This document shows, piece after piece, positions 16,813-23,894 of a stretch of 43,334 bases of DNA. The notes below the pieces were generated by a model. It had not been told where the DNA came from. It was given only the letters and a program-made list of their open reading frames with translations, and did no database searches. The DNA is from an uncultured Collinsella sp. GTDB taxonomy: Bacteria; Actinomycetota; Coriobacteriia; Coriobacteriales; Coriobacteriaceae. A program made the translations under genes and the position numbers. The stretch spans positions 1 through 43,334 of the forward strand of contig CABUDS010000018.1 of the NCBI GenBank assembly GCA_902490405.1. Direction: 5' to 3'. How positions within the stretch are numbered: the first letter of the stretch is position 1; each line of letters starts with the position of its first letter.

Positions 16813-17406
16813 TAATGAGCGCGAACGCACAAAGTCCGCGCGTCCGGCACCCCGTCTGTCATTTACCACACAGCCAGACGCGAACACGGGCGTTTTCCAC
16901 AGCACCAAAGGCCTGCGGCAGGGCCACGAGCACGCCTAGCATCGTCCCATGCCCCATCCAGCTGGGCTCCGATTCGCTTCGCGCCTGCTGCAGACGGGTC
17001 CCATAGGGAGCGGCGTGCATTTTTGCGAGTATTCAGCACGCCAAGCTGTGTGTATACGCATCGAAAGCGTTAATCAACGTCTCCAGGCGCATATATAGTG
17101 CGTTTTAGAACAAGCATCGTGGTCTCAGGGGCGCAAACATGAGCTTCGGGAGCGCATCGGCAGGCATAAATAGCTTCGGGGCCCGTATGTTGCAAAATTG
17201 CGACGGTAGTGGCAGTACCGCGATGCTGAAAACTCCATTTTTTGCACGGCGCAGATGGGGGTAGGCACGGGCAAACCCGGACTGAGCCCTTATTTTATGC
17301 AAGATGGCGATTGTTCTATGCATATTAAGAAGTGCAGTTACCGCACCAAGCTTTTGAACGCTTGTTGCGGCGTATAGACGACCCCATCTGCGGTGTACAG
17401 GCGACC
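16813..17406. other. Gene-poor gap between suf terminator and RAYT gene
   Basis: About 600 bases without a convincing gene. Short frames exist but lack ribosome sites and domains. Noted items: CGCATATATAGTGCG near 17090; a 13-codon frame at 17223-17264 (MLKTPFFARRRWG) with a basic end but no clear ribosome site; ATGCAAG and ATGCATA near 17295-17325. The lower-GC, mixed composition and the neighbouring RAYT gene suggest decayed or repeat-derived DNA. Confidence 0.4.
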
Positions 17407-18210
17407 CTACATCACGTTTCCGCCAGTCCGCATCGCCGTCCGCGCGCGGGCACGCACAATACGAGAGACGGTACTTTTGCCAATCCCGGTATAGCGCTCA
17501 ATCTGGCGCACCGTGAAACCGGCATCGTGTAATCCAACAATAACGGTATCGCGCCGCGCCGGCGGTGCGGCTTTAACCCCGCAGAGCGGAACCCCGAGAC
17601 TCTTCGCCATCTTGTCGGCAAAGGCGTGGCGTTCCCATTCCGTCTCTTTCATATCGCACAGCGCTGGCTCACTGCCGTCGGGCGTCGAAAGCGAATAGGC
17701 AATAAAGCCCTCGGCAGAACCAAAAAGCTCAAGCACGCAAGAAGGGTCGGAAAATCCCCTCGTCGTATCGTTGTCATACGCTCGCAGATACTCGGCAAAG
17801 CTGCTCCAAGGATAACGCTCAATCAGGGCGATACCCGCCTCCTGCGGATTAGCGTGAACATAGCGAATGGCGGCCATTAGATAACGGTCGGTATCGAGCG
17901 AGCGCCGGTCAAAACGGTTCTGGAACAGATGGCCTGTGCGCCCCGTGCGTTTATTGAACCGCCGCGCGTACGTCAAAAGCAGCCGGTGCATGGCTGCGCT
18001 CATCGCGTCCTCGTAATCTGCAAGCACCAAATGCACGTGATTGCCCATAAGGCACCAGGCAATAACCGTCACACCCTCCTCGCGGCAGCAGTCGCGCATC
18101 AGCTCCAAAAACTCCCACCGGTCTTCATCGCCCTCAAAGATGAGCTGCTTGCCCATACCGCGGGCACAGACATGGTAAAAGCCGGTAACCGTTCTCCAAA
18201 CGCGCTGCAT
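17407..18210 (-). CDS. RAYT: REP-associated Y1 transposase-like protein with C-terminal HTH
   Basis: A 267-residue IS200/IS605-type Y1 transposase relative, the kind called REP-associated tyrosine transposase. YHVCARGMGKQLIF (12-25), then WCLMGNHVHLVL (52-63) with the HUH pair H58/H60, and RYLMAAIRYVHANPQEAGI (109-127) with the likely nucleophile Tyr are typical. Residues about 225-262 (VIVGLHDAGFTVRQIERYTG, then KSTVSRIV) form a helix-turn-helix not present in simple IS200 enzymes. The ATG at 18210 has AAGGGAG before it; the upstream frame extension of 71 residues is probably not translated. It is a single-copy gene with no IS ends seen, consistent with a domesticated enzyme acting on dispersed palindromes. 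Confidence 0.85.
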   Translation of the reverse strand: MQRVWRTVTGFYHVCARGMGKQLIFEGDEDRWEFLELMRDCCREEGVTVIAWCLMGNHVHLVLADYEDAMSAAMHRLLLTYARRFNKRTGRTGHLFQNRFDRRSLDTDRYLMAAIRYVHANPQEAGIALIERYPWSSFAEYLRAYDNDTTRGFSDPSCVLELFGSAEGFIAYSLSTPDGSEPALCDMKETEWERHAFADKMAKSLGVPLCGVKAAPPARRDTVIVGLHDAGFTVRQIERYTGIGKSTVSRIVRARARTAMRTGGNVM

Positions 18211-18613
18211 GGCGCTCCCTTCGCCGGGATCTGCTTGCCATCCAATACAGCACGATTGAAGCGTGCCATCAAAACATTCACGCAAAACAATACACTCGCG
18301 CGGCCAAAGGCAGTAAACGGGCGGCGAACGGCACCATTGCAACAGGTCAGCCCCTGCAACGCTTACAAGAGCTGACCAAAAGCTTGCCCAAGACGGACCC
18401 CCTCTACGGAAGTTCGCGACCACAGAACATAGAGTTAAAACGCTTCAATTGAAAGTTCCGCGCTTCTCGCTACGAAAACTGAGCCGTTCGCCGAATATTC
18501 CGTGCATTTCGCGGTATTATAAGGGCTGCATGTCATGTCCCTTTCGAAGGGTCGCCCGGCAATCGCCAGCCACGACCCCCAGACGGGACGCCAACACGAT
18601 AGAGAGGAGAGGC

Positions 18614-19348
18614 ATGCAGTACTCACAGGAAGTGGAGAACATGTGCCCCGTTGCCAAGGGTGCATACCACGGCCCCGCACCCATCCCCGAGGAGGGCAAG
18701 TGGGTCCAGGCTAAGGAGATTTCCGACATCTCCGGTCTTACGCACGGTGTGGGTTGGTGCGCACCTCAGCAGGGCGCCTGCAAGCTCACGCTGAACGTCA
18801 AGGACGGCATCATCGAGGAGGCCCTCGTTGAGACCATCGGCTGCTCCGGCATGACCCACTCTGCCGCCATGGCTTCCGAGATCCTTCCCGGTAAGACCAT
18901 CCTCGAGGCCCTCAACACCGACCTCGTCTGCGACGCCATCAACGTTGCTATGCGCGAGATCTTCCTGCAGATCGTTTACGGCCGCAGCCAGACCGCGTTC
19001 TCCGAGGGCGGCCTGCCCGTGGGCGCCTCCCTCGACGACCTCGGCAAGGGCCTTCGCTCTCAGGTCGGCACCATGTTCGGCACCAAGGCCAAGGGCGCTC
19101 GTTACCTCGAGCTCGCTCAGGGCTACGTCACCCGCATGGCTCTCAACGACAAGAACGAGATCATCGCATTCGAGTTCCTGAACCTCGGCAAGTTCACCGA
19201 CGCCGTCAAGGCCGGTAAGACCCCCGAGGAGGCCATCGCTGGCGCTATGGGCCACTATGGTCAGTGGGAGAACGCTGCCAAGTACATCGACCCGCGCACC
19301 GACGAGGAGACTCACTCCGTCGCCAGCGTGTTCCCGGTTCACGAGTAG
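18614..19348 (+). CDS. NifU/IscU-like Fe-S scaffold-type protein (partner of GGGtGRT protein)
   Basis: A 244-residue protein usually labelled 'iron-sulfur cluster assembly scaffold protein'. Residues about 45-135 have the IscU/NifU-N pattern: GWCAPQQGACKLTLNVKDG (47-65), VETIGCSGMTHSAAMASE (72-89) and TDLVCDAINVA (102-112), giving Cys 49, 56, 77 and 106 as possible metal or sulfur ligands. About 110 further residues follow (QGYVTRMALNDKNEIIAFEF, a beta hairpin, and an acidic end), which ordinary IscU lacks. ATG at 18614 follows GAGGAGAGG. The GGGtGRT gene starts 18 bases downstream. Codon use is strongly biased, suggesting high expression. Its own role is unknown; it is not part of the suf operon. 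Confidence 0.85.
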   Translation: MQYSQEVENMCPVAKGAYHGPAPIPEEGKWVQAKEISDISGLTHGVGWCAPQQGACKLTLNVKDGIIEEALVETIGCSGMTHSAAMASEILPGKTILEALNTDLVCDAINVAMREIFLQIVYGRSQTAFSEGGLPVGASLDDLGKGLRSQVGTMFGTKAKGARYLELAQGYVTRMALNDKNEIIAFEFLNLGKFTDAVKAGKTPEEAIAGAMGHYGQWENAAKYIDPRTDEETHSVASVFPVHE

Positions 19349-19366
19349 AAAGGGAGGGAAATAACT

Positions 19367-20371
19367 ATGACTGTTACGTTCGAAGGTTACGAGCGCCGCG
19401 CTGACAAGATCAACAAGTGCCTCGCCGACAACGGCATCGCCTCCCTCGAGGAAGCTCTGCAGATCTGCACCGACAAGGGCTTCAACCCGCGTGAGATCGT
19501 CAACAACACCCAGTCCATCGCCTTCCAGAACGCCGAGTGGGCCTACACCCTCGGCTGCGCTCTCGCTGTCAAGCGTGGCGCCAAGACCGCTTCTGAGGCT
19601 GCCGCCATCATCGGCGAGGGCATCCAGGCCTTCACCGTTCCCGGCTCCGTCGCCGAGGACCGCAAGGTCGGTCTGGGCCACGGCAACCTGGGCGCTATGC
19701 TGCTCTCCGACGACACCGAGTGCTTCGCCTTCCTGGCCGGCCACGAGTCCTTCGCTGCCGCTGAGGGCGCTATCGGCCTGGCTCTGAACGCCAACAAGGC
19801 TCGCAAGAAGCCGCTGCGCGTCATCCTCAACGGTCTGGGCAAGGACGCCGCCCAGATCATCGCCCGCATCAACGGCTTCACCTACGTGAAGACCCAGTTC
19901 GACTACTACACGGGCGAGCTCAAGGTCGTCGAGACCATCCCCTACTCCGATGGTCCCCGCGCTGCCGTTAACTGCTACGGCTCCGACGACGTCCGCGAGG
20001 GCGTTGCCATCATGTGGCACGAGAACGTCGACATCTCGATCACCGGTAACTCCACCAACCCCACGCGCTTCCAGCACCCCGTCGCTGGCACCTACAAGAA
20101 GGAGCGCCTCGAGGCTGGCAAGAAGTACTTCTCCGTCGCTTCTGGTGGCGGCACTGGCCGTACCCTGCACCCGGACAACATGGGCGCCGGCCCTGCCTCT
20201 TACGGCATGACCGACACCATGGGCCGCATGCACTCCGACGCCCAGTTCGCCGGTTCTTCCTCCGTGCCTGCGCACGTCGACATGATGGGTCTCATCGGCA
20301 TGGGCAACAACCCCATGGTCGGTGCCACCGTCGCCTGCGCTGTCGCCGTCGAGGAGGCCCTCAAGGCCTAA
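19367..20371 (+). CDS. GGGtGRT protein (conserved, function unknown)
   Basis: A 334-residue protein named for its motif, here GGGTGRT at 260-266 inside SVASGGGTGRTLHPDN. Other conserved-looking blocks are GLGHGNLGAMLLSDDTECF (102-120), FLAGHESFAAAEGAIG (122-137) and PAHVDMMGLIGMGNNPMVGA near the end. There are four Cys (19, 34, 64, 119) plus C203, no signal peptide and no membrane segment. AAAGGGAGG precedes the ATG. It follows the scaffold-like gene and ends at a strong terminator, so the two form a unit. The family is described only by motif and occurs mainly in anaerobes with this same partner (recalled knowledge). Gly-rich loops could bind a nucleotide or cofactor; this is inference. Confidence 0.88.
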   Translation: MTVTFEGYERRADKINKCLADNGIASLEEALQICTDKGFNPREIVNNTQSIAFQNAEWAYTLGCALAVKRGAKTASEAAAIIGEGIQAFTVPGSVAEDRKVGLGHGNLGAMLLSDDTECFAFLAGHESFAAAEGAIGLALNANKARKKPLRVILNGLGKDAAQIIARINGFTYVKTQFDYYTGELKVVETIPYSDGPRAAVNCYGSDDVREGVAIMWHENVDISITGNSTNPTRFQHPVAGTYKKERLEAGKKYFSVASGGGTGRTLHPDNMGAGPASYGMTDTMGRMHSDAQFAGSSSVPAHVDMMGLIGMGNNPMVGATVACAVAVEEALKA

Positions 20372-20405
20372 TCGCGCCCGCGCGATGCTCATATAGTTGA
20401 GCTTT

Positions 20406-20439
20406 AGAGCCGCTACCCACCCGGGTAGCGGCTCTTTTT
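20406..20439 (+). terminator. Terminator of the scaffold-GGGtGRT operon
   Basis: A 13-base perfect stem (AGAGCCGCTACCC with GGGTAGCGGCTCT), ACCC loop, then five T's. Confidence 0.93.
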
Positions 20440-20627
20440 GTTTGCGCTGTCGCAGGGTAGCTAATGCCGATATATCAGTTGGGGCGAAATACGAGATGTG
20501 ATGAGACGGAGCGCCAGAGCGTCCATGACGCCCACCTGCCATATGTGCCCTTTACCGATTTGCCGAGTCTTTGCGGCCCCATTGCCGATCACCCGTGCGA
20601 CAATGCGCCGGACGAGAAAGGAATCCG

Positions 20628-22154
20628 ATGGAATCGACTGACGTACTGGTAATTGGATCTGGCATTGCGGGCCTTTGCGCCGCCATCGAAGCGGCACGCA
20701 CGGGCGCAACCGTCACTGTGGCAAGCGCCGGAAAGACTATGAGTGGATCGAGCTTCTTCCCCGGAACCTGGGGCCTGGGGCTTATCGGACCCGTTAACGA
20801 AGACGACGAACAAGACCTCATCGATACCATCCAGACCGTTGGTGGCGGCGTCGCCGACCCCGAGCTTGTCCAGACGTTTGTCCACAGCATTCCCCAAGCA
20901 ATTGAATGGCTCGAGCAAGACCTAGGCGTTGAGCTCCAGCGTCCGCAAAGCGCTGAGAGCGCCCAGCAAAAGCAATTTATCCCCTGTTTTGACCACAAGA
21001 CGCGCATGTGGCGCGGCCTCACCCGTAAGCCCCTTGAGGACGCTCTGACGACCCGGATCGAGTCGCTCGGCATTCGCCTGCTCCCCCGCCATGAGCTTAT
21101 CGACCTTGTTGAAGATACGGACGGAAAGATTGTCGGCGCCACGCTCTACGACCGGACAAACGAGCGTCTCGTGCCTATGGCAGTCAAGGCCACTATCATC
21201 GCTGCGGGCGGCACGGGTGGCCTGTTCGAGCGCAGCCTCACTTCCGCCGACGTGCTCAGCTCATCACAGGCTATCGCGCTGGCGCACGGTGCGTCCCTTA
21301 CTAATATAGAGTTCATGCAGATGATGCCCGGCTTTATAGAGCCCAAGCGAAACCTTGTTTTTAACGAGAAGACCTGGCGCTACGTCAAGTTCGACCAGCC
21401 GGTCGATATCGCCGACGATAAGCTCGACGATCTGCTCGAGCAACGCTCCGGATATGGTCCCTTCACTTCGCGTCTGGATTCTCGCGCTATCGACCTAGCC
21501 ATCGACCAAGCGGGAGCCGAAGGCCTGGCGCTCCACTACGACTTCCCCCGCGAGGACATCCCCGAGTTTGTGCAGACCTTTGCCACCTGGCTGCAAGACG
21601 AGCACGGCATCGCGCCGACCGACGAGATGCGCGTGGCGATGTATGCCCACGCCGCCAACGGCGGTATCAAAATCGACAAGACCGCGTACGCAGGCGTTGA
21701 GGGCCTCTACGCCTGCGGTGAGGCAACAGGCGGCATGCACGGCGCCGACCGCATCGGCGGCTTGTCGAGTGCCAATGGCATCGTGTTCGGGCGCATTGCG
21801 GGCGCATCGGCAGCCCAAGCAGCGCTGGACGCTCCTGAGGCGGCCGCACCGATGGATATCGCCCTCCCCCAGCATGGCATAGCTACAGCAGACGCCGAGC
21901 GCCTGACCCGCTGCCTCAAACGCACAATGAGTACCTACTGCATGATCAACAGGACCGAAGCGGGTCTATCCAAGGCCCTGCAACAGCTTGAAAGCCTGCA
22001 AGACGACGCAACGGCGCTGAGCAAGCCACACGCCAATGACAGCGAAATCGCAGCCCTCGCCCGCCTGCAATCGCAGATTCAACTAGCACAGGAAATGGTC
22101 AAAGCCATGCGCAAGCGAACCGAAAGTCTCGGATCGCACTATCGAGCGAATTAA
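20628..22154 (+). CDS. FAD-dependent fumarate reductase/L-aspartate-oxidase-like flavoprotein
   Basis: A 508-residue flavoprotein of the FRD/SDH/NadB group. The FAD dinucleotide fold is at the start (VLVIGSGIAGLCAAIEAA, 6-23) and IIAAGGTGGLF (190-200) is the second FAD contact. MYAHAANGGIKID (338-350) and GEATGGMHGADRIGGLSSAN (364-383) match the family's capping/FAD-ribityl region. The chain ends in a helical part of about 100 residues. Start at ATG 20628 with AAAGGA before it; the frame runs on upstream but without family sequence. It stands alone, with no Fe-S or membrane anchor subunit beside it, so it is a soluble single-subunit type. Substrate (fumarate, aspartate or another) is not determined. 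Confidence 0.8.
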   Translation: MESTDVLVIGSGIAGLCAAIEAARTGATVTVASAGKTMSGSSFFPGTWGLGLIGPVNEDDEQDLIDTIQTVGGGVADPELVQTFVHSIPQAIEWLEQDLGVELQRPQSAESAQQKQFIPCFDHKTRMWRGLTRKPLEDALTTRIESLGIRLLPRHELIDLVEDTDGKIVGATLYDRTNERLVPMAVKATIIAAGGTGGLFERSLTSADVLSSSQAIALAHGASLTNIEFMQMMPGFIEPKRNLVFNEKTWRYVKFDQPVDIADDKLDDLLEQRSGYGPFTSRLDSRAIDLAIDQAGAEGLALHYDFPREDIPEFVQTFATWLQDEHGIAPTDEMRVAMYAHAANGGIKIDKTAYAGVEGLYACGEATGGMHGADRIGGLSSANGIVFGRIAGASAAQAALDAPEAAAPMDIALPQHGIATADAERLTRCLKRTMSTYCMINRTEAGLSKALQQLESLQDDATALSKPHANDSEIAALARLQSQIQLAQEMVKAMRKRTESLGSHYRAN

Positions 22155-22197
22155 ACTGGACACCTATCTAAAGCAAAACACAACTAATCGATATCTA

Positions 22198-22231
22198 TGG
22201 GCCCCGTGAACTCGAAGTGACACGGGGCCCA
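22198..22231 (+). terminator. Probable terminator hairpin after the flavoprotein gene
   Basis: An 11-base perfect stem, TGGGCCCCGTG with CACGGGGCCCA, and a 12-base loop, 43 bases after the stop. The T tract is poor (TTCGTGT), so termination is less certain than at other sites here. Confidence 0.55.
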
Positions 22232-22315
22232 TTCGTGTCCGCACGGCAGCGTATCCTAATTCTGAATACAGAGCGGGCAAAGCCCGCATAGACAATAGGC
22301 CAGCGAGGAGGAGAT

Positions 22316-23176
22316 ATGGACAGTAGAGATATCGAGAAGTGGCGTGTCAAACTTGATAGCTACGCCAATGTGGAAGACGGCGTTGAGTATTGGCTCGCAC
22401 GCGATTTAATGGAACCCATGGGGTACACTCGATGGGAGAACTTTGCCGAAGTTGTTAAGAGGGCAAAAGTCTCGTGCGAAACAAACAAAACTCCAGTTGA
22501 TTCCCATTTTCGTGACACCACGAAAATGGTAACTGCCGGTGTCGCCGCTCGCGCAGTTAAAGACTACAAACTTACGCGCTATGCATGCTATTTAATCGCC
22601 CAGAACGGAGATTCAAACAAGCAAGAAATCGCGCTCGCACAGGCGTACTTCGCCGTGCAGACGCGCCGCCAAGAGCTCATAGAGCAGCGCTTCGCAGAGA
22701 TTCAGCGCTTGCAGGCGCGCCACTCGCTATCTGATTCAGAGAAACAGCTCTCGGGTATTGCGTTCAAACGCGGCGTGGACTCCAAAGGATTCGCAATCAT
22801 CAAGTCGAAGGGCGATGAAGCGTTATTCGGCGGCAGAAGCACGGCGGAAATGAAGCAACAGCTCGGCGTATCCAAGAGCTCGGCATTGGCGGACAGGCTA
22901 GCCGATGTTCTCATCAAAGCAAAGGACCTTACGAACTCGATGACGGCCTTCAACGCCGAGGAACACGACCTGTACGGTCTGGACCAGATCAAGCAAGAGC
23001 ACGTCGAGAACAACACAAGCGTGCGTGGCAGCCTCATCGACCGCGGAATTGTACCCGAGAACCTACCGCCTGCCGAAGATACGAAGAAGCTCGAACGTCG
23101 CGTGAAAGCAGACGAGAAAAAGCTCAAGGAGGGTACAGACGGATTCACCGACCCCCAGGGCAGGCTCGACTTGTAA
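22316..23176 (+). CDS. dinD: DinD-like DNA-damage-inducible protein D
   Basis: A 286-residue DinD homologue. The BRO-N/Bro-like part spans about residues 20-130 (YWLARDLMEPMGYTRWENFA, then YACYLIAQNGDSNKQEIALA and AYFAVQTRRQELIEQR). The second half is the DinD-specific part (FKRGVDSKGFAIIKSKGDEALFGG broken over 149-172, then a Lys/Glu-rich end). In E. coli the protein is SOS-induced and inhibits RecA filament activity; that role here is by family only. A strong GAGGAGGAG lies before the ATG. No LexA box could be recognised upstream. Its AT-richer codons and position beside a tRNA array with a truncated tRNA copy suggest it was acquired. Confidence 0.85.
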   Translation: MDSRDIEKWRVKLDSYANVEDGVEYWLARDLMEPMGYTRWENFAEVVKRAKVSCETNKTPVDSHFRDTTKMVTAGVAARAVKDYKLTRYACYLIAQNGDSNKQEIALAQAYFAVQTRRQELIEQRFAEIQRLQARHSLSDSEKQLSGIAFKRGVDSKGFAIIKSKGDEALFGGRSTAEMKQQLGVSKSSALADRLADVLIKAKDLTNSMTAFNAEEHDLYGLDQIKQEHVENNTSVRGSLIDRGIVPENLPPAEDTKKLERRVKADEKKLKEGTDGFTDPQGRLDL

Positions 23177-23218
23177 AGCGTCTGTGCCCTTACGGGTTCG
23201 ACCCCATGCGAGGTTAAC

Positions 23219-23250
23219 AAAAAAGACGGCCAACTTTCGCTGACCGTCTT
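23219..23250 (-). terminator. Terminator behind the tRNA-Lys remnant
   Basis: On the minus strand, AAGACGGTC and GGCCGTCTT form the stem, followed by TTTTTTG. It corresponds to the terminator at 23396-23427, with different but still paired stem bases. Confidence 0.7.
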
Positions 23251-23259
23251 AACATGCTT

Positions 23260-23279
23260 TGGTGGGCCGTCAGGGGGTC
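23260..23279 (-). pseudogene. Truncated tRNA-Lys (3' end only, with CCA)
   Basis: Minus strand GACCCCCTGACGGCCCACCA matches the last 17 bases of the tRNA-Lys genes plus the encoded CCA. The remaining 5' part is missing and replaced by unrelated hairpin-rich sequence. It may be the scar of a recombination or integration event. Confidence 0.7.
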
Positions 23280-23395
23280 AGCCTGCTTTGCAGGCGGCCG
23301 CTTCGGCGCTTTGCGCCTTGCGCGCTGCGCTGGTAAATGCTTACGCATTTCCTCAGCTTCGCGCCCCGACGGGTTCGACCCCATGCGAGGTCAAC

Positions 23396-23427
23396 AAAAA
23401 AGCGACCAACCTAAGCCAGTCGCTTTA
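23396..23427 (-). terminator. Terminator of the tRNA-His/Lys/Lys array
   Basis: On the minus strand, AAAGCGACTGG and TTGGTCGCTTT form the stem, followed by TTTTG. It lies 12 bases beyond the last intact tRNA-Lys. Confidence 0.8.
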
Positions 23428-23439
23428 ACATACTTTGGG

Positions 23440-23512
23440 TGGGCCGTCAGGGGGTCGAACCCTGGACCTTGGGATTAAGAGTCCCCTGCTCTACCAACTG
23501 AGCTAACGACCC
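23440..23512 (-). tRNA. tRNA-Lys (CTT), copy 2
   Basis: Folds as a full cloverleaf: acceptor GGGTCGT with ACGGCCC, D arm GCTC-AGTTGGTA-GAGC, anticodon loop CTCTTAA (anticodon CTT), T loop TTCGAAC, discriminator A. Sequence is identical to copy 1. The 3' CCA is not encoded (ACCC). Confidence 0.97.
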
Positions 23513-23555
23513 AAAGCTAAAGTCCATGTTGGCGGACTTTAGAGGAGATATCGTG

Positions 23556-23631
23556 TGGTGGGCCGTCAGGGGGTCGAACCCTGGACCTTGGGATTAAGAG
23601 TCCCCTGCTCTACCAACTGAGCTAACGACCC
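23556..23631 (-). tRNA. tRNA-Lys (CTT), copy 1
   Basis: Same cloverleaf as the next copy, anticodon CTT, but with the 3' CCA encoded. A 9-base hairpin (CTAAAGTCC with GGACTTTAG) lies in the spacer between the two Lys genes and may guide processing. Confidence 0.97.
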
Positions 23632-23653
23632 GATATCAGCACGAAGCAAGAAC

Positions 23654-23731
23654 TGGGGTGGGTAAAGGGACTCGAACCCTCGACCTACGGGACCACAACC
23701 CGTCGCTCTAGCCAACTGAGCTACACCCACC
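23654..23731 (-). tRNA. tRNA-His (GTG)
   Basis: Acceptor GTGGGTG with TACCCAC, anticodon loop TTGTGGT (anticodon GTG), T loop TTCGAGT. The extra 5' G (G-1) opposite C73, the identity mark of tRNA-His, is encoded, as is CCA. First gene of the leftward tRNA array. Confidence 0.97.
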
Positions 23732-23757
23732 GTGTCCTGTGCGCTTCGCGCTCGACT

Positions 23758-23786
23758 ATTATTGCAAGGAACGCCACACGATGCAA
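23758..23786 (-). promoter_or_regulatory. Promoter of the tRNA array
   Basis: Minus strand TTGCAT (23781-23786), 17-base spacer, AATAAT (23758-23763), about 27 bases before tRNA-His. Confidence 0.55.
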
Positions 23787-23894
23787 GCCCCAATTTTCAA
23801 GAATTTTGAAAAGAGTTTTTCGAGGCCGTTTCGAGCAAATCCCACCGGTTCCATAGGAGTAAACTTGCTCCACCCAATGCTCGAAAGGATAGGC

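Larger units (their letters stand above)
23193..23459. repeat. Direct repeat: two copies of tRNA-Lys 3' end plus downstream terminator
   Basis: Copy 1 (23193-23279) and copy 2 (23369-23459) share the order: GGGTTCGACCCCATGCGAGG, a run of A's opening a terminator stem, TTAACAT, then the tRNA-Lys 3' end. Copy 2 continues into the intact tRNA-Lys; copy 1 breaks off after 20 bases. The 85 bases between them are packed with small inverted repeats: CCTGC-TTT-GCAGG, GGCGC-TTT-GCGCC and AAATGC-TTAC-GCATTT. Confidence 0.75.

Noticed and set aside
17105..17323. 72-codon minus-strand frame in the gap after suf
   Set aside because: No ribosome site, membrane segment or recognisable domain; the gap as a whole looks non-coding.
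17407..18210. Complete IS200/IS605 insertion sequence
   Set aside because: No element ends or TnpB gene nearby; the extra HTH and layout fit a stand-alone RAYT better.
18623..20542. 639-codon open frame on the minus strand across the scaffold and GGGtGRT genes
   Set aside because: Shadow caused by strong codon bias of the two real genes; it runs through both genes and their terminator.
23193..23459. CRISPR array
   Set aside because: Only two unequal copies containing tRNA and terminator parts, with no regular spacers and no cas genes.
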